Position numbers and translations under genes: made by a program | Shown here: positions 5,000-5,359 of the stretch, in pieces | How the letters are laid out: the number at the start of each line of letters is the position of its first letter | How positions within the stretch are numbered: the stretch's first letter is position 1 | Origin: Comamonadaceae bacterium | Lineage (GTDB): Bacteria > Pseudomonadota > Gammaproteobacteria > Burkholderiales > Burkholderiaceae_C | DNA: 5,359 nt | Assembly: GCA_947374705.1 (NCBI GenBank) | Contig: CANCDA010000173.1 | Coordinates: forward strand, 1 to 5,359 | Direction of reading: 5' to 3' | Notes under the pieces: model-generated | Told to the model about the DNA's origin: nothing | Databases searched by the model: none | What the model saw: the letters and a program-made list of their open reading frames with translations, nothing else

Positions 5000-5359
5000 T
5001 CAAACCGCGCAGTATTTCTCCTGAATCTCTGCGTTGGCCAAAAGCGCCTTGGCATCCCCCTGGTGCACGATGTGCCCCTGATCCAGGATGTAAGCCCGGT
5101 CTGAGATCGACAGCGCCCGCTCCACGTTTTGCTCCACCAGCAAAATCGTGGTGCCTTGCTGCTTCATGCGCACAAACAGCTCAAACATCTCGTCCACCAG
5201 CAGCGGCATGATGCCCTCGGACGGCTCGTCCAGCAAAATCATGCGGGGCCGCGCCATCATGGCGCGGGCAATGGCCAGCATTTGTTGCTCGCCACCTGAC
5301 AATGACGTGCCGTCTTGGTCCAGGCGCTCTTTGAGCCTTGGAAAAGTCTGCGCAATCTC
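5000..5359 (-). CDS. livF: LivF-type ABC transporter ATPase (5' end outside window)
   Basis: The C-terminal 119 residues of a nucleotide-binding subunit of a branched-chain-amino-acid-type (HAAT) ABC importer. Two such ATPases (LivG and LivF) power uptake through LivH/LivM, with a periplasmic binding protein. Seen directly, counting from the first visible codon: FPRLKERL (6-13), ABC signature LSGGEQQ (20-26), Walker B plus D-loop region ILLDEPSEG (41-49), and ILLVEQN (72-78). LivF proteins typically carry Gln here in place of the switch histidine. The chain ends EIQEKYCAV. The Walker A half lies beyond the right edge. The family call is firm, but the substrate is not: related paralogues carry urea, amides or aromatic compounds, and the rest of the operon is not visible. 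The visible SEGIMP differs slightly from the more common SEGLAP, so a paralogue rather than the main Liv system is possible. Confidence 0.85.
   Translation of the reverse strand, partial: EIAQTFPRLKERLDQDGTSLSGGEQQMLAIARAMMARPRMILLDEPSEGIMPLLVDEMFELFVRMKQQGTTILLVEQNVERALSISDRAYILDQGHIVHQGDAKALLANAEIQEKYCAV

Noticed and set aside
4393..5211. A 272-codon open frame on the plus strand opposite dedA and livF.
   Set aside because: Its translation is low-complexity and very rich in charged residues and histidine, crosses two genuine genes, and has no recognisable domain. It is a high-GC shadow frame.

Overview
The window looks like chromosomal core sequence from a betaproteobacterium, most likely Burkholderiales and plausibly Comamonadaceae-like. 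The grounds are its high GC content, the close match of its genes to proteobacterial families, and its densely packed genes. I see no mobile element, phage gene, CRISPR array, tRNA or rRNA. No strand-free stretch exceeds about 115 bases.

Left part (1-2779): queG (epoxyqueuosine reductase) runs leftward and leaves the window before its C-terminus. Head to head with it, and overlapping its first codons, tsaE runs rightward. tsaE overlaps amiC by four bases (ATGA), so tsaE and amiC form an operon. queG and tsaE both act in modification of tRNA anticodon loops (queuosine at position 34, t6A at position 37). AmiC is a periplasmic amidase that splits septal peptidoglycan during cell separation.

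Middle part (2780-4293): amiC faces a leftward gene for a 102-residue protein of unknown function, basic at the N-terminus and acidic after it. Its upstream region holds two FNR/Anr-like palindromes whose centres are 34 bases apart. Upstream of that, also leftward, is a PAS-GGDEF diguanylate cyclase with intact catalytic residues and an inhibitory RxxD site. It has its own strong ribosome binding site and a possible promoter.

Right part (4294-5359): a clear dedA orthologue (inner-membrane protein, proton-motive-force and lipid homeostasis family) lies 52 bases downstream of the 3' end of a LivF-type ABC transporter ATPase, whose N-terminal half is outside the window. A perfect small hairpin sits between them.

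I found no undescribed multi-gene system. The points most worth a second look are the paired FNR-like sites before the unknown small gene, the overlapping non-AUG starts of queG and tsaE, and a duplicated DPL motif in the AmiC linker.
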